Assembly: GCF_032401055.1 (NCBI RefSeq)
Contig: NZ_CP135529.1
Span: 5,020,501-5,084,500, forward strand
DNA length: 64,000 nucleotides
Reading direction: 5' to 3'
Source: Tardiphaga sp. 709
Lineage (GTDB): Bacteria > Pseudomonadota > Alphaproteobacteria > Rhizobiales > Xanthobacteraceae
Every line of letters begins with the position of its first letter. The first letter of the stretch is position 1. Shown here one piece after another: positions 46,601-56,856 of this stretch. The translations under genes were made by a program, and so were the position numbers. The notes under the pieces are model-generated. The model did not search any database. It was given only the letters and a program-made list of their open reading frames with translations, and was not told the DNA's origin.

Positions 46601-47975
46601 AGCGCTGGCTCAATAGCTGATAGATCGCTCGTGCCGCCTGGCATTCGCCGCCTTCGGGGCGTGCTGGCTTCGCCGATGGCGTCCAACCATAGATATCTAC
46701 ATGGAGCCAGCTCCTGGCGGCTTCGACAAAGCGCTGCAGAAACAGCGCGCATGTGATCGAGCCGGCAAAGCCGCCGGAGGGCGCATTGTTGATATTGGCC
46801 ACCTTGGAGTCGAGCCAGGCATCGTAGGGAGCCCAGAGCGGCAGCCGCCACAGCGGATCGTTCTGCTCCTTCGCACAGCGCGCGACGTCGAGCGCCAGCG
46901 TCTCGTCATTGGTGTAGTAGGGCGGTAGATCGGGGCCGAGCGCCACGCGTGCGGCGCCGGTCAGCGTGCCCAGATCGACCAGCAGGTCCGGCTTCTCCTC
47001 ATCGGCATAGGCCAGCGCATCGGCCAGCACCAACCGGCCTTCGGCGTCTGTGTTTCCGATTTCGACCGTCGGCCCCTTGCGCGACTTGAAAATATCGAGA
47101 GGGCGGAATGCGTTGCCGGCGACGGCGTTTTCCACCGCAGGGATCAGCACGCGCAACCGCACTTTCAGCTTGGCGTCCATCACCATCAGCGCCAGCGCCA
47201 GGACATTGGCGGCGCCGCCCATATCCTTCTTCATGATCAGCATGCCGCTTGAGGGCTTGAGGTCGAGGCCGCCGGTGTCGAAGCAGACGCCTTTGCCGAC
47301 CAGCGTCACCTTCGGATGCGACGGGGCACCCCAGGAGAAATCGATCAGCCGTGGCGCGCGCGTCGAGGCCATGCCCACGGCGTGGATCAATGGAAAATTC
47401 TGCTGCATGAGGTCATCGCCCACGATGCATTTGAAGTCTGCACCAAAACGCGTGGCGAGTTCCTTGGCGGCCGCGGCGAGCTCTTCCGGCCCCATATCGT
47501 TCGACGGCGTATTGATGAGATCGCGCGCCAGTGCTGCAGCCTCGGCCATGCGGCTGATATCGGCGACATCGATGCCATCCGGCGGCACCAGCTTCACCTT
47601 GGGCTCATCATTCTTGCGATAGCGGCCGAAACGATAGCTGCCGAGTGCAAAAGCCAGTACGGCGAGGCGGACGTCATGTGGCGCGTTGGCGAAACGGTAG
47701 GTGCCCGGTGGCAGCAGGCCGGGCAATTGCCCCGGGCGGAACAGGTCGCGGAAGGTCGCGCCGTCGTCTTCCAGCCCGAAGATGACCTGGGCGATGGCGC
47801 CATCTTCCGTCGGCAACGCCAGCCAGGCGCCGGGCTTCGCTGCAAAACCGTTGGCCGCGGCGAAAGCTTTCGCCGGTCCGGGCAGTGCCGCGCTGATCTC
47901 GGGCCAGGTCGTCTTGCTCGCGAAGGTGATCGGAATAGCCGATGCGGCGGCGGTCATGTCGAAGGCGGAATGCAT
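46593..47975 (-). CDS. leucyl aminopeptidase family (M17) peptidase
   Basis: A 460-residue metallopeptidase. VGKGVCFDTGGLDLKPSS (Lys and Asp metal ligands near residues 228-240), MKKDMGGAA and NTDAEGRLVLADAL are the M17 metal and bicarbonate sites. It removes N-terminal residues from peptides. N-terminal 130 residues are the variable domain. Shorter than E. coli PepA (503 residues) and of the subgroup common in alphaproteobacteria. Alternative start ATG at 47957. Together with the NlpC gene and the neighbouring Yej importer the setting suggests peptide uptake followed by breakdown; this is inference from position. Confidence 0.93.
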   Translation of the reverse strand: MHSAFDMTAAASAIPITFASKTTWPEISAALPGPAKAFAAANGFAAKPGAWLALPTEDGAIAQVIFGLEDDGATFRDLFRPGQLPGLLPPGTYRFANAPHDVRLAVLAFALGSYRFGRYRKNDEPKVKLVPPDGIDVADISRMAEAAALARDLINTPSNDMGPEELAAAAKELATRFGADFKCIVGDDLMQQNFPLIHAVGMASTRAPRLIDFSWGAPSHPKVTLVGKGVCFDTGGLDLKPSSGMLIMKKDMGGAANVLALALMVMDAKLKVRLRVLIPAVENAVAGNAFRPLDIFKSRKGPTVEIGNTDAEGRLVLADALAYADEEKPDLLVDLGTLTGAARVALGPDLPPYYTNDETLALDVARCAKEQNDPLWRLPLWAPYDAWLDSKVANINNAPSGGFAGSITCALFLQRFVEAARSWLHVDIYGWTPSAKPARPEGGECQAARAIYQLLSQRYG

Positions 47976-48148
47976 ATGCAGAATCTCATGAAATTGAACG
48001 GCAATGACACCCGAAGCGCAAAGGGCGTCAAGCGACGGTATGGGAGGATATGGCGCAGTCTGCGCCGATTAACCAGCCATTAGGGTTAACACTCTATTGC
48101 TGAAGGCATCCGGCCCGCCCGTTCGCTCCATTGTTGAGTCAACCTGTC

Positions 48149-48952
48149 ATGCGTCAGCCCCCTTGTCTTGCCCGGCTTTTGACGACCGCGGCGGTGACCG
48201 CGATCCTGGCCGCAGGCCTTGCCGGCTGCAAGACGGCGGGCATGTCCGATATCACCGGTTCCCTTGGCGCTCGGGCGGAAGCATCAGCCGATGCCGATCC
48301 CGCCCGTGCCGTCGAAGTCTATGGCGAACGCTACCGGGCGAACCCGAAGGACGCCGACATAGCCTTGCGCTACGGCCAGGCGCTGCGCGCCAATGGCCAA
48401 CGCGCCCAGGCTGTGTCCGTGTTCGAACAAGCGACCCTGACGAATCCCGGCAACAGGCCGCTGCTGGCAGGCTACGGCCGCGCGCTGGCCGACGCCGGCA
48501 GCTTCCAGCGCGCCTTCGACGTTCTGACCACCGCGCATAGCCCGGCCAATCCGGACTGGCGCATCCTCTCGGCACAAGGCGCCGTCCTTGACCAGATGGG
48601 GAGGCATGACGAAGCCCGCCGTTATTACGACAGCGCTCTGAAGATCAGGCCGGAGGAGCCGTCCGTGCTCTCCAATCTCGGTCTGTCCTATATGCTCTCG
48701 AAGGATCTGCCGCAGGCCGAGGCGACGCTGCGCCGCGCGCAGGGCCGCGGCAATGTCGATCCGCGCGTCCGCCAGAATCTCGGTCTCGTGGTTGGCCTGC
48801 AGGGCCGGTTCGGTGAAGCGGAATCCATCGTGCGGGCTGACCTGCCGCCAGACGAAGCAGCGGCGAATGTCGCCTATCTCAAGCAGATGCTGAGCAGTAA
48901 GGGCACGCCGCGTTTGGGCGCCCGGGACGACGACGCACTGCGTCGGTCGTAA
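48149..48952 (+). CDS. tadD: TadD-type TPR lipoprotein of the pilus locus
   Basis: A 267-residue lipoprotein. The signal peptide ends in the lipobox LAGC (Cys near residue 28), followed by four to five TPR units (for example ANPKDADIALRYGQALRANGQ, GRHDEARRYYDSALKIRPEEPSVLSNLGLSYM read in parts). TadD proteins aid assembly of the secretin in tad pilus systems, probably on the outer-membrane inner face. I prefer ATG 48149 over TTG 48131. It is transcribed away from the tad operon on the other strand, with converging ends against tadC. Confidence 0.87.
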   Translation: MRQPPCLARLLTTAAVTAILAAGLAGCKTAGMSDITGSLGARAEASADADPARAVEVYGERYRANPKDADIALRYGQALRANGQRAQAVSVFEQATLTNPGNRPLLAGYGRALADAGSFQRAFDVLTTAHSPANPDWRILSAQGAVLDQMGRHDEARRYYDSALKIRPEEPSVLSNLGLSYMLSKDLPQAEATLRRAQGRGNVDPRVRQNLGLVVGLQGRFGEAESIVRADLPPDEAAANVAYLKQMLSSKGTPRLGARDDDALRRS

Positions 48953-49006
48953 TTTCTCGCAGGTCAAATTTCGCAATGACGTTGAGCAAGGCCAAGCTCA
49001 CCGGCC

Positions 49007-49981
49007 TCACTGCATCGCTGCGACCTTGATGCCCGTCGGGCCGAGAATGACGACGAACAGAACTGGCAGGAAGAACAGGATCATCGGCACGGTCAGTTTG
49101 GGCGGCAGCGCGGCGGCCTTCTTCTCAGCCTCGTTCATTCGCATGTCGCGGTTTTCCTGCGCCATCACGCGAAGGCTCTGACCGAGCGGGGTGCCGTAGC
49201 GTTCAGATTGCATGAGCGCCAGACAGACCGATTTGACACCTTCAAGTCCGGTGCGCTTTGCGAGGTTCTCATATGCGACCTTGCGATCCTGCAGGTAAGA
49301 CAGTTCGGCCGTGGTCAGCGTGAATTCCTCGGCCAGCGCCACCGACTGTGAGCCGATCTCGATGGACACGCGGCGAAATGCGACTTCGATGGACATGCCG
49401 GATTCGATACAGATCAGCAGCAGATCGAGAGCGTCCGGAAATGCGCGGCGGATCGATAGCTGGCGCTTGGAGATCGCATTCTTGAGAAAGATCATCGGCG
49501 CCTGCAGGCCAAGATAGGCGGCACCGAGGCACATGCCGATCTTGATGGGCATCGATTGCTCCATCCGCGAGATCACGAACACGTAGAGGATCGCGAAGAC
49601 CAGGAACACGATCGGTGTCACGGCGCGGAAGAACAGGAAGGTGATATAGGGCGCCTGGCCGCGATAGCCGGCCATGACCAGCTTGTCGAGCGCGGCTTCC
49701 TGCGCCAGCCACTTGCCGAGGTTGAAGTCGGTCACGACCTTGGAGACGAGTTGCTTCGGCGTCTGGCGCAGCGACACTCTCTCGCCTTTCGCCATGCGGT
49801 CCCGCTCGCGTTGCCGCAACCGCTCCCGCTCGCTGGCGACCGCCTTCATGCGCTTGGCGAGGCCATCGCCGGCGAACAACGGCGTGAGCAGGCTGTAAGC
49901 CGTCGCCGCAACAGCTATCGCTGCCAGCATCATCGTCATGAAACGAACGTCGTGGAGCTTTGCTATCAGGATATCGATCAT
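49007..49981 (-). CDS. tadC: Tad pilus inner-membrane platform protein TadC
   Basis: A 324-residue protein of the GspF/TadC family. A first helix (MMLAAIAVAATAYSLLTPLF), a basic cytoplasmic region (SERERLRQRERDR), two central helices, then the conserved cytoplasmic T2SSF domain (FPDALDLLLICIESGMSIEVAFRRV) and C-terminal helix (VPMILFFLPVLFVVILG). It forms, with TadB, the membrane base that the CpaF ATPase works on. It is last in the minus-strand operon, 10 bases after tadB. Confidence 0.93.
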   Translation of the reverse strand: MIDILIAKLHDVRFMTMMLAAIAVAATAYSLLTPLFAGDGLAKRMKAVASERERLRQRERDRMAKGERVSLRQTPKQLVSKVVTDFNLGKWLAQEAALDKLVMAGYRGQAPYITFLFFRAVTPIVFLVFAILYVFVISRMEQSMPIKIGMCLGAAYLGLQAPMIFLKNAISKRQLSIRRAFPDALDLLLICIESGMSIEVAFRRVSIEIGSQSVALAEEFTLTTAELSYLQDRKVAYENLAKRTGLEGVKSVCLALMQSERYGTPLGQSLRVMAQENRDMRMNEAEKKAAALPPKLTVPMILFFLPVLFVVILGPTGIKVAAMQ

Positions 49982-49991
49982 GTCAGCACCA

Positions 49992-50969
49992 TCAGAAGTC
50001 GAAGTTGATCATGCGCTTCATGACGAAGATGCCACAGGACATCCAGACCACGCAGGCCGCCAGCATCAGGCGGCCCGTCGGATGAGTCCACAGCAGCGAA
50101 ATATACTCAGGCGTGCTGAGATAGACGAGCAACATCACGATCGGCGGCAGCGAGCCGATGATGCCGGCGGACGCTTTGGCCTCCATCGACATCGCCTGGA
50201 TTTTTTCGGCCATCTTCTTGCGGTCGCGCAGCACCTTGGAGAGATTGCCGAGAGCTTCCGAGAGGTTGCCACCCGACTTCTGCTGAATCGCGACGACGAT
50301 GCCGAAGAAGTTAGCCTCCGGAAGCGGCATGCGCTCATAGAGCCGCGCACAGGCCTCGCCGAGCGGCATACCGATCGTCTGAGTTTCGATGATGGCAAGA
50401 AATTCGCTGCGTAGGGGTTCCGACGCGTCGGCGGCGACAACCTTGATCGAATCGAACAGTGGCAGGCCGGCCTTGATACCGCGAACGATGACGTCGACGG
50501 CATCTGGAAGTGCTTTGAGGAAGGCCGCCTCGCGCCGCTTCTTGAGAAAGCCGAGAATCCAGCGCGGCAGGCCGAAGCCGGCGGCGAATCCGAGACCGGC
50601 GGCCGCGAGCAGACCACCGCCAAATATAATGGTCATCAGGAAGCTTCCGCCTCCCAGAATGCCAGAGATCACCATGAATTTCTGGTCGCTCCAGTCGAGG
50701 CCGGCCTGCGCGATTCGGATTCCGAGCGGAACCTTCTTTTCCTTCTGAAGGCGTGCTTCGACTTCCTTGAGCGATCCTTCGACCTGCTCGCGCCGGGAGC
50801 GCTGGTTTCTGTCGACCTGGCGCGCCACGGGCTCCGTCCGCGCGACCGATGCACGGCGGGTTTCGGCCTTCTTCTCGCCGGACAACAGCGGATAGAGAAA
50901 AACCCAGGCCAGACCGCCGACAGCGATGCTGGCCATGAATGCCAATGCGAGCGCCTGCATGTTCATCAT
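49992..50969 (-). CDS. tadB: Tad pilus inner-membrane platform protein TadB
   Basis: A 325-residue paralogue-like partner of TadC. Helices at the N-terminus (ALALAFMASIAVGGLAWVFLYPLL), a charged cytoplasmic stretch, a Gly-rich helix pair (GGGLLAAAGLGFAAGFGLPRW), the T2SSF domain (LPDAVDVIVRGIKAGLPLFDSI) and a C-terminal helix pair. GAGGAGCG lies directly before the ATG. Together with TadC it holds the base of the pilus. Confidence 0.93.
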   Translation of the reverse strand: MMNMQALALAFMASIAVGGLAWVFLYPLLSGEKKAETRRASVARTEPVARQVDRNQRSRREQVEGSLKEVEARLQKEKKVPLGIRIAQAGLDWSDQKFMVISGILGGGSFLMTIIFGGGLLAAAGLGFAAGFGLPRWILGFLKKRREAAFLKALPDAVDVIVRGIKAGLPLFDSIKVVAADASEPLRSEFLAIIETQTIGMPLGEACARLYERMPLPEANFFGIVVAIQQKSGGNLSEALGNLSKVLRDRKKMAEKIQAMSMEAKASAGIIGSLPPIVMLLVYLSTPEYISLLWTHPTGRLMLAACVVWMSCGIFVMKRMINFDF

Positions 50970-50976
50970 TCGCTCC

Positions 50977-52434
50977 TCAGTTCGGCGCTATGACTTCAGC
51001 AGCATCGAGCGCCGCCGCGAGCCGCTTCTCCTCGCCGTAATAGCGGGCACGATCCCAGAACCGCGGGCGGCCAATGCCGGTCGAGCGGTGCCGTCCGATG
51101 ATGTTGCCGTTGGCGTCTTCGCCGACCATGTCGTAGACGAACAGGTCCTGTGTAATGATGGTGTCGCCTTCCATGCCCATCACCTCGGTGATGTGCGTGA
51201 TGCGGCGCGAACCGTCGCGCAGACGGGCGGCCTGAACGATGACGTCGATCGACGCGCAGATCATTTCGCGAATGGTGCGCGAGGGTAGCGAGAAGCCGCC
51301 CATGGTGATCATGGATTCGCAGCGCGACAGCGCTTCACGCGGATTGTTGGCGTGGAGGGTGCCCATCGAGCCGTCATGGCCGGTATTCATCGCCTGTAAC
51401 AGGTCGAATGCCTCGGGTCCGCGGACTTCGCCGACGATGATCCGCTCCGGACGCATGCGCAGACAGTTGCGCACCAGTTCGCGCATCGTGACCTGGCCTT
51501 CGCCCTCGATGTTCGGCGGTCGGGTTTCGAGCCGCACCACGTGGGGCTGCTGCAGCTGAAGTTCAGCGGCGTCTTCGCAGGTGATGATGCGCTCGTCGTC
51601 GTCGATATAGTTGGTGAGGCAGTTCAGCAGGGTGGTCTTGCCCGAACCGGTACCGCCGGAGATCAGCACGTTGGCGCGGCAGCGGCCGATGATCTGGAGG
51701 ATCTGGGCGCCGTCCGGGGAGATCGCGCCGAATTTGACCAGCTGCTCGAGCGTCAGCTTGTCCTTCTTGAACTTACGAATCGTCAGCGCGGGACCATCGA
51801 TGGCCAGCGGTGGTACGATGGCGTTGACGCGTGAACCGTCGGCAAGACGAGCGTCGCAGATCGGTGAAGATTCGTCGACACGGCGGCCGACCTGGCTGAC
51901 GATGCGCTGGCAGATATTCAGCAGCTGCTGATTGTCACGGAAACGGATGCCGGTCTTCTGGATCTTGCCGGCGACTTCGATGAACACCGTGCCGGCGCCG
52001 TTGACCATGATGTCGGCGATGTCGTCGCGCGCCAGAAGCGGCTCGAGCGGCCCGTAACCGAGCACGTCGTTGCAGATGTCGTCGAGCAGTTCTTCCTGCT
52101 CGGCAATGGACATCACGATGTTCTTGATCGCTATGATCTCGTTGACGATGTCGCGGATTTCCTCGCGCGCGGATTCGCCGTCGAGCTTGGCCAACTGCGC
52201 GAGGTCGATCGCCTCGATCAGGGCGCCGAAAATCGTCGCTTTGACCTGATAGTAATTTTCGGAGCGGCGCTCTGCGATGACGGGGGCCGCAGGTGCGGCG
52301 CGCGCGGGTGACAGCGGCGGCGATGACACAGCCGGTGGCGCAGACGCAGCCAGCGCGCCGGGAGAGGGCTCCGGCGCGCCGGCGGGCTTGACGGCCCGGA
52401 CATCGGTATCTGTTCCGCTACGCTTACCAAACAC
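50977..52434 (-). CDS. cpaF: Tad pilus secretion ATPase CpaF/TadA
   Basis: A 485-residue hexameric-type ATPase. The first 45 residues are low-complexity Pro/Ala, followed by the N-terminal domain and the RecA-like domain with Walker [11 protein letters not shown] near residue 263, the Asp box ([22 protein letters not shown]), Walker B ([13 protein letters not shown]) and the His box ([18 protein letters not shown]). It drives pilus extension (and probably retraction). GTG start at 52434 with GGAGTG upstream. It is 7 bases upstream of tadB. Confidence 0.96.
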   Translation of the reverse strand: MFGKRSGTDTDVRAVKPAGAPEPSPGALAASAPPAVSSPPLSPARAAPAAPVIAERRSENYYQVKATIFGALIEAIDLAQLAKLDGESAREEIRDIVNEIIAIKNIVMSIAEQEELLDDICNDVLGYGPLEPLLARDDIADIMVNGAGTVFIEVAGKIQKTGIRFRDNQQLLNICQRIVSQVGRRVDESSPICDARLADGSRVNAIVPPLAIDGPALTIRKFKKDKLTLEQLVKFGAISPDGAQILQIIGRCRANVLISGGTGSGKTTLLNCLTNYIDDDERIITCEDAAELQLQQPHVVRLETRPPNIEGEGQVTMRELVRNCLRMRPERIIVGEVRGPEAFDLLQAMNTGHDGSMGTLHANNPREALSRCESMITMGGFSLPSRTIREMICASIDVIVQAARLRDGSRRITHITEVMGMEGDTIITQDLFVYDMVGEDANGNIIGRHRSTGIGRPRFWDRARYYGEEKRLAAALDAAEVIAPN

Positions 52435-52455
52435 GACAACACTCCATGCGGTGAA

Positions 52456-53724
52456 TTACTTCGACCGCAATTTCTCCAGGAACGGACCCAGGAAGGATCC
52501 TCGTGGCTTCTTGGCCTCGCCGCGGCCGGTCAGCCGCTGCGCAATTTGCAGAAAGAGTTCGGTGGTGCGATGGCCGGCGGCAATTTCGGCAATCATCTGA
52601 CCATTGTTGGCCGCCGAGCCGAACATCTGCGGATCGAACGGGATCGTAACGATCGGCGGTGTCTCGATGGCCTTGGCGAATTCGCTGGCGCTGATTTCGG
52701 GCCGCTTTGGAACGCCGACCTGATTGAGGCAGTACAGGGGTGCGCGATCATTGGGGCGCGAGGCCTTGATCAGATCGTACATGTTCTTGGTATTGCGCAG
52801 GTTGGCGAGATCCGGCGCCGCGACGATCAGGATGTCATCCGCGCCGATCAGTGCCCGCTTGGTCCAGCCCGACCATTGATGCGGAACGTCGAGCACGATG
52901 CAGGGCATCGTCGAGCGCAGTGTGTCAAAGATCGAGTCGAAGGCTTCGCTGCCAAAGTCGTAGACGCGGTCCAGCGTGGCGGGGGCAGCCAGCAGGCTGA
53001 GATGATCTGTGCATTTCGACAGCAGTCGGTCGATGAAGGCGGTGTCGACACGATCCGGCGAGAACACTGCGTCGGCGATGCCCTGCGGTGGGTCCTGGTT
53101 GTAGTCCAGCCCGGCAGTTCCAAAAGCGAGATCGAGATCGGCGACAACGGAGTCCAGCGCCAGATCGCGCGCGATCGCCCAGGCGACGTTGTGAGCGATG
53201 GTGGACGCGCCGACGCCGCCCTTGGCACCGACCACGGCAATGATGCGGCCGACCGCCTTGGCTTCCGGCGCCGAGAACAGTCCGCAGATCGAACGAACGA
53301 CGTCGATCGTCGCAACAGGCGCGATCACGTAGTCGCTGACGCCGCGACGAACGAGCTCGCGGTAGAGCGTGACATCGTTGACCTTGCCGATCACCACAAC
53401 GCGGGTACCGGCATCGCAAACCGTCGCCAGTTGATCAAGGCCAGCGAGAATGTCGCCGCGCGGCTCGGTCTCGAGAACAATGACGTTCGGCGTCGGTGCC
53501 GATCGATAGGCCTCGATGGCCGCAGGCATGCCGCCCATCTGGATCTTGATGTGAGCCTTGCCCAAACGCCTGTCTTCGGCAGCGGCCTGCACAGCGGCAG
53601 CGGTTTCCACTGTCTCGCAGAACGCCTGCACCGACACGCGCGGTGCCGGCGCAATATGCTCCTCTGCCGCGGGTGTTGCGGCGGAGGGCTGCTCGTCTGC
53701 GGTTTTCTGCGCGTAGCTAATCAT
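52456..53724 (-). CDS. cpaE: Tad pilus localisation ATPase CpaE/TadZ
   Basis: A 422-residue protein. Residues about 28-150 are a degenerate response-receiver-like domain (VIVLETEP, VVVIGKVNDVTLYRELVRRGVSDYVIAP). The C-terminal half is a ParA/MinD-type ATPase with a deviant Walker A, GAKGGVGAST at 166-175, in which the usual C-terminal Lys is kept as the signature Lys of KGG. In relatives it places the pilus at the cell pole. ATGA overlap with cpaD upstream shows translational coupling. Confidence 0.93.
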   Translation of the reverse strand: MISYAQKTADEQPSAATPAAEEHIAPAPRVSVQAFCETVETAAAVQAAAEDRRLGKAHIKIQMGGMPAAIEAYRSAPTPNVIVLETEPRGDILAGLDQLATVCDAGTRVVVIGKVNDVTLYRELVRRGVSDYVIAPVATIDVVRSICGLFSAPEAKAVGRIIAVVGAKGGVGASTIAHNVAWAIARDLALDSVVADLDLAFGTAGLDYNQDPPQGIADAVFSPDRVDTAFIDRLLSKCTDHLSLLAAPATLDRVYDFGSEAFDSIFDTLRSTMPCIVLDVPHQWSGWTKRALIGADDILIVAAPDLANLRNTKNMYDLIKASRPNDRAPLYCLNQVGVPKRPEISASEFAKAIETPPIVTIPFDPQMFGSAANNGQMIAEIAAGHRTTELFLQIAQRLTGRGEAKKPRGSFLGPFLEKLRSK

Positions 53725-54461
53725 TGGCCCACATTGCTGATTTTGGTCTTGTCTTCGGGATAGGTCGTCGCGGTGCTCTCACCCTTGCGATACTTGTCCA
53801 GCACGACGGTACGTCGGCCGGCATAGACAGGGGTCTCGGCGCGCGGCTGAACCAGGTCCGAAGGATTGGCGACCATGGCGGCGAGATTGCGTTGCTGCGA
53901 GCAGCCGAGATTGTAATACGGCTTGTTCGCGAGATAGCCCTTGTTCTTGATCGATGACGCAAGGTCGTCGGGCCAGGTGCCACACGGACCGGCCGAAGCC
54001 CCGATCAGCGGATAGCTGACGCGGATGGTCGGCAACATACGCGGATCGCTCGGCTGATAGCTGCGCATCAGGACGCCGTTCTGCGGCACGCCGATCGCCA
54101 TCAGGAGTGAATGAACCTCACGATAAGACTCTTTGGCGGCGCGTGCATTCGGTGTATTGACCGGCACCTCCGCGGTGATGACACCGGTGCCTTCGCGCAA
54201 CCAGTCCTGACCGAGCGATATGACATCCGCGCGCTGTGTGGCAGACAGGCCGCCGCGCTGGCTGCCGACGAAGACCTCGGTGGTCTTGGCCCGTTCTTCG
54301 ACAACGATGGGATGCCGCAGCCGGTAATCGTCCGGTATGCTCGACGTGGCGTCCTGCGCAACGGTCTTGCAGCCACCGAGCGCAAGCGCCAGGAACAGCA
54401 GCGCGCCCGTGGCAGTCCGCGTGCGCGAAGAATGTATCGCTGTGTGATTGATCATGGTCAT
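53721..54461 (-). CDS. cpaD: Tad pilus lipoprotein CpaD
   Basis: A 246-residue lipoprotein from ATG 54461 (TTG 54482 and ATG 54455 are alternatives). The signal ends at the lipobox LALGGC. The body matches CpaD/TadG-like pilus biogenesis lipoproteins: DYRLRHPIVVEE near residue 45, GDGYLRE-like VISLGQDWLREGTG, and GCSQQRNLAAMVANPSDL towards the C-terminus. Such proteins stabilise the CpaC secretin in the outer membrane. Confidence 0.9.
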   Translation of the reverse strand: MTMINHTAIHSSRTRTATGALLFLALALGGCKTVAQDATSSIPDDYRLRHPIVVEERAKTTEVFVGSQRGGLSATQRADVISLGQDWLREGTGVITAEVPVNTPNARAAKESYREVHSLLMAIGVPQNGVLMRSYQPSDPRMLPTIRVSYPLIGASAGPCGTWPDDLASSIKNKGYLANKPYYNLGCSQQRNLAAMVANPSDLVQPRAETPVYAGRRTVVLDKYRKGESTATTYPEDKTKISNVGQ

Positions 54462-54478
54462 CTGATACTTGCCCCGTC

Positions 54479-55933
54479 TCAATCCGTGATGAAGCCGAAA
54501 ACGCCGCGATAGCTGCGCATCGGTTGGGTCGGCTCGGTGCGGTGCGGTGCGCCATAGATGCGGTTGACGTTGCCGAGCAGATCGGCCTGCGGATCGGACG
54601 CATCCACGAAGCCGTCATCCGGACGCGAGAGATCCTTCTGCGCGACAGCGCGGACCACATAGGGCGTGACCAGGACCATCAGTTCGGTGTTGTTGTTGAC
54701 GTAATCCCGGCTGCGGAACAGCGTGCCCAGCACAGGCAATTGCGACATGCCCGGTAGGCCGCTGATGGCCGCTTTGGTCTGCTGCTTGATAAGGCCGGCC
54801 ATTACCATCGAACCGCCGGACGGAATCTCGAGCGTGGTGTCCGCACGGTTGACCTTGATCGCCGGGATCGACGTTCCGCTGATCGTGACGGAATTTTCCT
54901 GCGATAGCTCGGAGACTTCGGTGCCGACACGCAGGCTGATACGACCTTCGCTCAGAACCACCGGCGTAAAGCCCAGCGAAATGCCGAATTTCTTGAAGGT
55001 AATCTGCGTCGTACAGATCCGCGTTGTGGGATCGCAGGTATTGCCGCCGGGGACCGGAAATTCGCCACCCGCAAGGAAATTGGCGGTCTCGCCGGAGATC
55101 GCGGTCAGCGTGGGCTCGGCGAGCGTCCGGATGACGCCGGCGTTTTCCATCGCCTTCAGCGTCGCCGTGACGGATGGCGTCGATCCGAAGGATGCCTTGA
55201 GGGCATTATCGGAGACCAGGCTGCTGCCGCGCGCCGTGAACGGGTTGCTATTGTTGAAGTTGACGACGGACGTCCCGTAGCTCATCGATGCCGACAGATC
55301 AACGCCGAGTTGCTTGACGATGTTGCGCTGGACTTCGGCGACGGTGACCTTGAGCATGACCTGATCACGCCCGCGCACCGAGATGCTGTTCACGACCTTG
55401 TCCATGCCGCCGGCGAGGCGCGCCGCGAGGTCCGCGGCCTGCTGCGCTTCGACCTGGCTCGATGCCGTACCCGACAGCATTACGCCATCGCCGAGACCTT
55501 CGATGCGAATATCCGAATTGGGCATGGTCTGCTTGAGCGCGGCCCGAATACCGTTCAGGTCGCGCGTGACGGCGATATCGTAGGCGGCGATCTGCTGGCC
55601 GGTGACGTCGAAGAATACGATGTTGGTCTGGCCTACGGTCGCGCCGATGATGTAGGCGCGCTGCGCCGAACGCACGACGGCGTTGGCGATCTTGGGATCG
55701 GCGACCAGCACATCCTTGATGTCGCGCGGCAGGTCGATGACGATCGACTTGCCGATGCCGAGCGGCAGGAATTTTGCGTTCAAGGGGCCGGCGCTGCCGG
55801 CTTGCATAGACGTGGCGTCGGCCGCGAAAACTGGCGTCAATACGGGATTGATCGCGAGCGCCGTGATGGCGGTGAGCGACAGCGCGTGGGCTGCAAGAGC
55901 CCGCATCGATCCGCCTGTTGTGATGCGCTTCAT
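54479..55933 (-). CDS. cpaC: Tad pilus secretin CpaC/RcpA
   Basis: A 484-residue outer-membrane channel protein. After the signal peptide, the N-terminal pilus-assembly domain (LGIGKSIVIDLPRDIKDVLVADPKIANAVV, read in parts) and a BON-like domain (DIRIEGLGDGVMLSGTASS) precede the secretin domain, with the VPGG-like FPVPGGNT and LEIPSGGSMVMAGLIKQQ signature. ATG 55933 is chosen for the GAGAGGA upstream; GTG 55954 is the upstream alternative that overlaps the cpaB stop. It forms the pore through which the pilus leaves the cell. Confidence 0.93.
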   Translation of the reverse strand: MKRITTGGSMRALAAHALSLTAITALAINPVLTPVFAADATSMQAGSAGPLNAKFLPLGIGKSIVIDLPRDIKDVLVADPKIANAVVRSAQRAYIIGATVGQTNIVFFDVTGQQIAAYDIAVTRDLNGIRAALKQTMPNSDIRIEGLGDGVMLSGTASSQVEAQQAADLAARLAGGMDKVVNSISVRGRDQVMLKVTVAEVQRNIVKQLGVDLSASMSYGTSVVNFNNSNPFTARGSSLVSDNALKASFGSTPSVTATLKAMENAGVIRTLAEPTLTAISGETANFLAGGEFPVPGGNTCDPTTRICTTQITFKKFGISLGFTPVVLSEGRISLRVGTEVSELSQENSVTISGTSIPAIKVNRADTTLEIPSGGSMVMAGLIKQQTKAAISGLPGMSQLPVLGTLFRSRDYVNNNTELMVLVTPYVVRAVAQKDLSRPDDGFVDASDPQADLLGNVNRIYGAPHRTEPTQPMRSYRGVFGFITD

Positions 55934-55950
55934 CGCCTGCGTCCTCTCGA

Positions 55951-56736
55951 TCACTTCGTCATGGTCGCGGTCGACGGGATGCCGTAACGCACGATGCTAA
56001 TGCTGTCGCGCTTGCCGCTATTGGGATCTTCAACCGGCGGAGGCGCGTTGGCGTCGACCAGGGCCCGCAACGCCAGCGAGATCGTGCCGCTCTGCCGCGC
56101 GCGGGCGAGCAACTCGGCCTGTTCGGGCTTTAATTCGAGCGTTGCGGTCTTGCCGACGACTGAATTCTGCCCGTCCTTTTCCTTGGGCGCCTGATCGATG
56201 GCGAGAATGCGGATATTGTTCAAGATGATCTCGGAGCTTATGACCTCCATGCCGCCGCGATCACCGCCGCGTTCGCGCTTCGACAGGATCACGTCGACGC
56301 GGTCGTTCGGCAGAATGAAACCGCCGGCGCCGGTTTCCGGCGAAATTTCGGTGGAGACGGCACGCATGCCGGTCGGCAGAACGGCGGCCATGAAGCCAGC
56401 GCCATTTGCGCGCACAAGTTTCGGTTCACGGATCGGTTCGCCGGCAATGAAGGCCGAACGCGCGATGGAGCCGGCGATTTGCGCCGCGGCGTCCGGGCGG
56501 CTGTTACGGCTGATGACGTTGGTGCTCGCCGCCGATGCGGGCCAAGACTGCCACTGGACATCATCGGGACCTAGTGCCTGACCGAGCGCGATATCGGCCT
56601 TGGCAACGAGGACGTCAGTTGTCGGGGCCTCGGCGACCTGAGGGGGGGGCGGTGCGTCCGATGTGCTCGCAAGATATAGCGCCACACTGCCAGCGCCGAG
56701 TGCAATGGCGAGGACCACAATGCGTGCGGTATTCAT
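55951..56736 (-). CDS. cpaB: Tad pilus assembly protein CpaB/RcpC
   Basis: A 261-residue protein with one N-terminal transmembrane helix (IVVLAIALGAGSVALYLA), a Pro-rich linker, and a SAF domain (VLVAKADIALGQALGPDDVQW) found in CpaB and in antifreeze-like proteins that bind sugars or peptidoglycan. The rest is the RcpC-type domain with FILPNDRVDVILSKR. ATG 56736 is preferred; ATG 56754 is six codons upstream. It probably contacts the secretin from the periplasm. Confidence 0.92.
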   Translation of the reverse strand: MNTARIVVLAIALGAGSVALYLASTSDAPPPPQVAEAPTTDVLVAKADIALGQALGPDDVQWQSWPASAASTNVISRNSRPDAAAQIAGSIARSAFIAGEPIREPKLVRANGAGFMAAVLPTGMRAVSTEISPETGAGGFILPNDRVDVILSKRERGGDRGGMEVISSEIILNNIRILAIDQAPKEKDGQNSVVGKTATLELKPEQAELLARARQSGTISLALRALVDANAPPPVEDPNSGKRDSISIVRYGIPSTATMTK

Positions 56737-56856
56737 ACGCTTCACTTTCCACATTACGCCGCGACGCTGCCGCCGCTGTAACGGGAGTTGACCAGTTATT
56801 CGTCAAAGCATGGTTAATGAGCGGTATCTAAATCGCGTTAATAGAAAGTTCCGATT

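Noticed and set aside
52546-53763. 405-codon plus-strand frame
   Set aside because: Antisense to cpaE; no ribosome binding site or recognisable domain.
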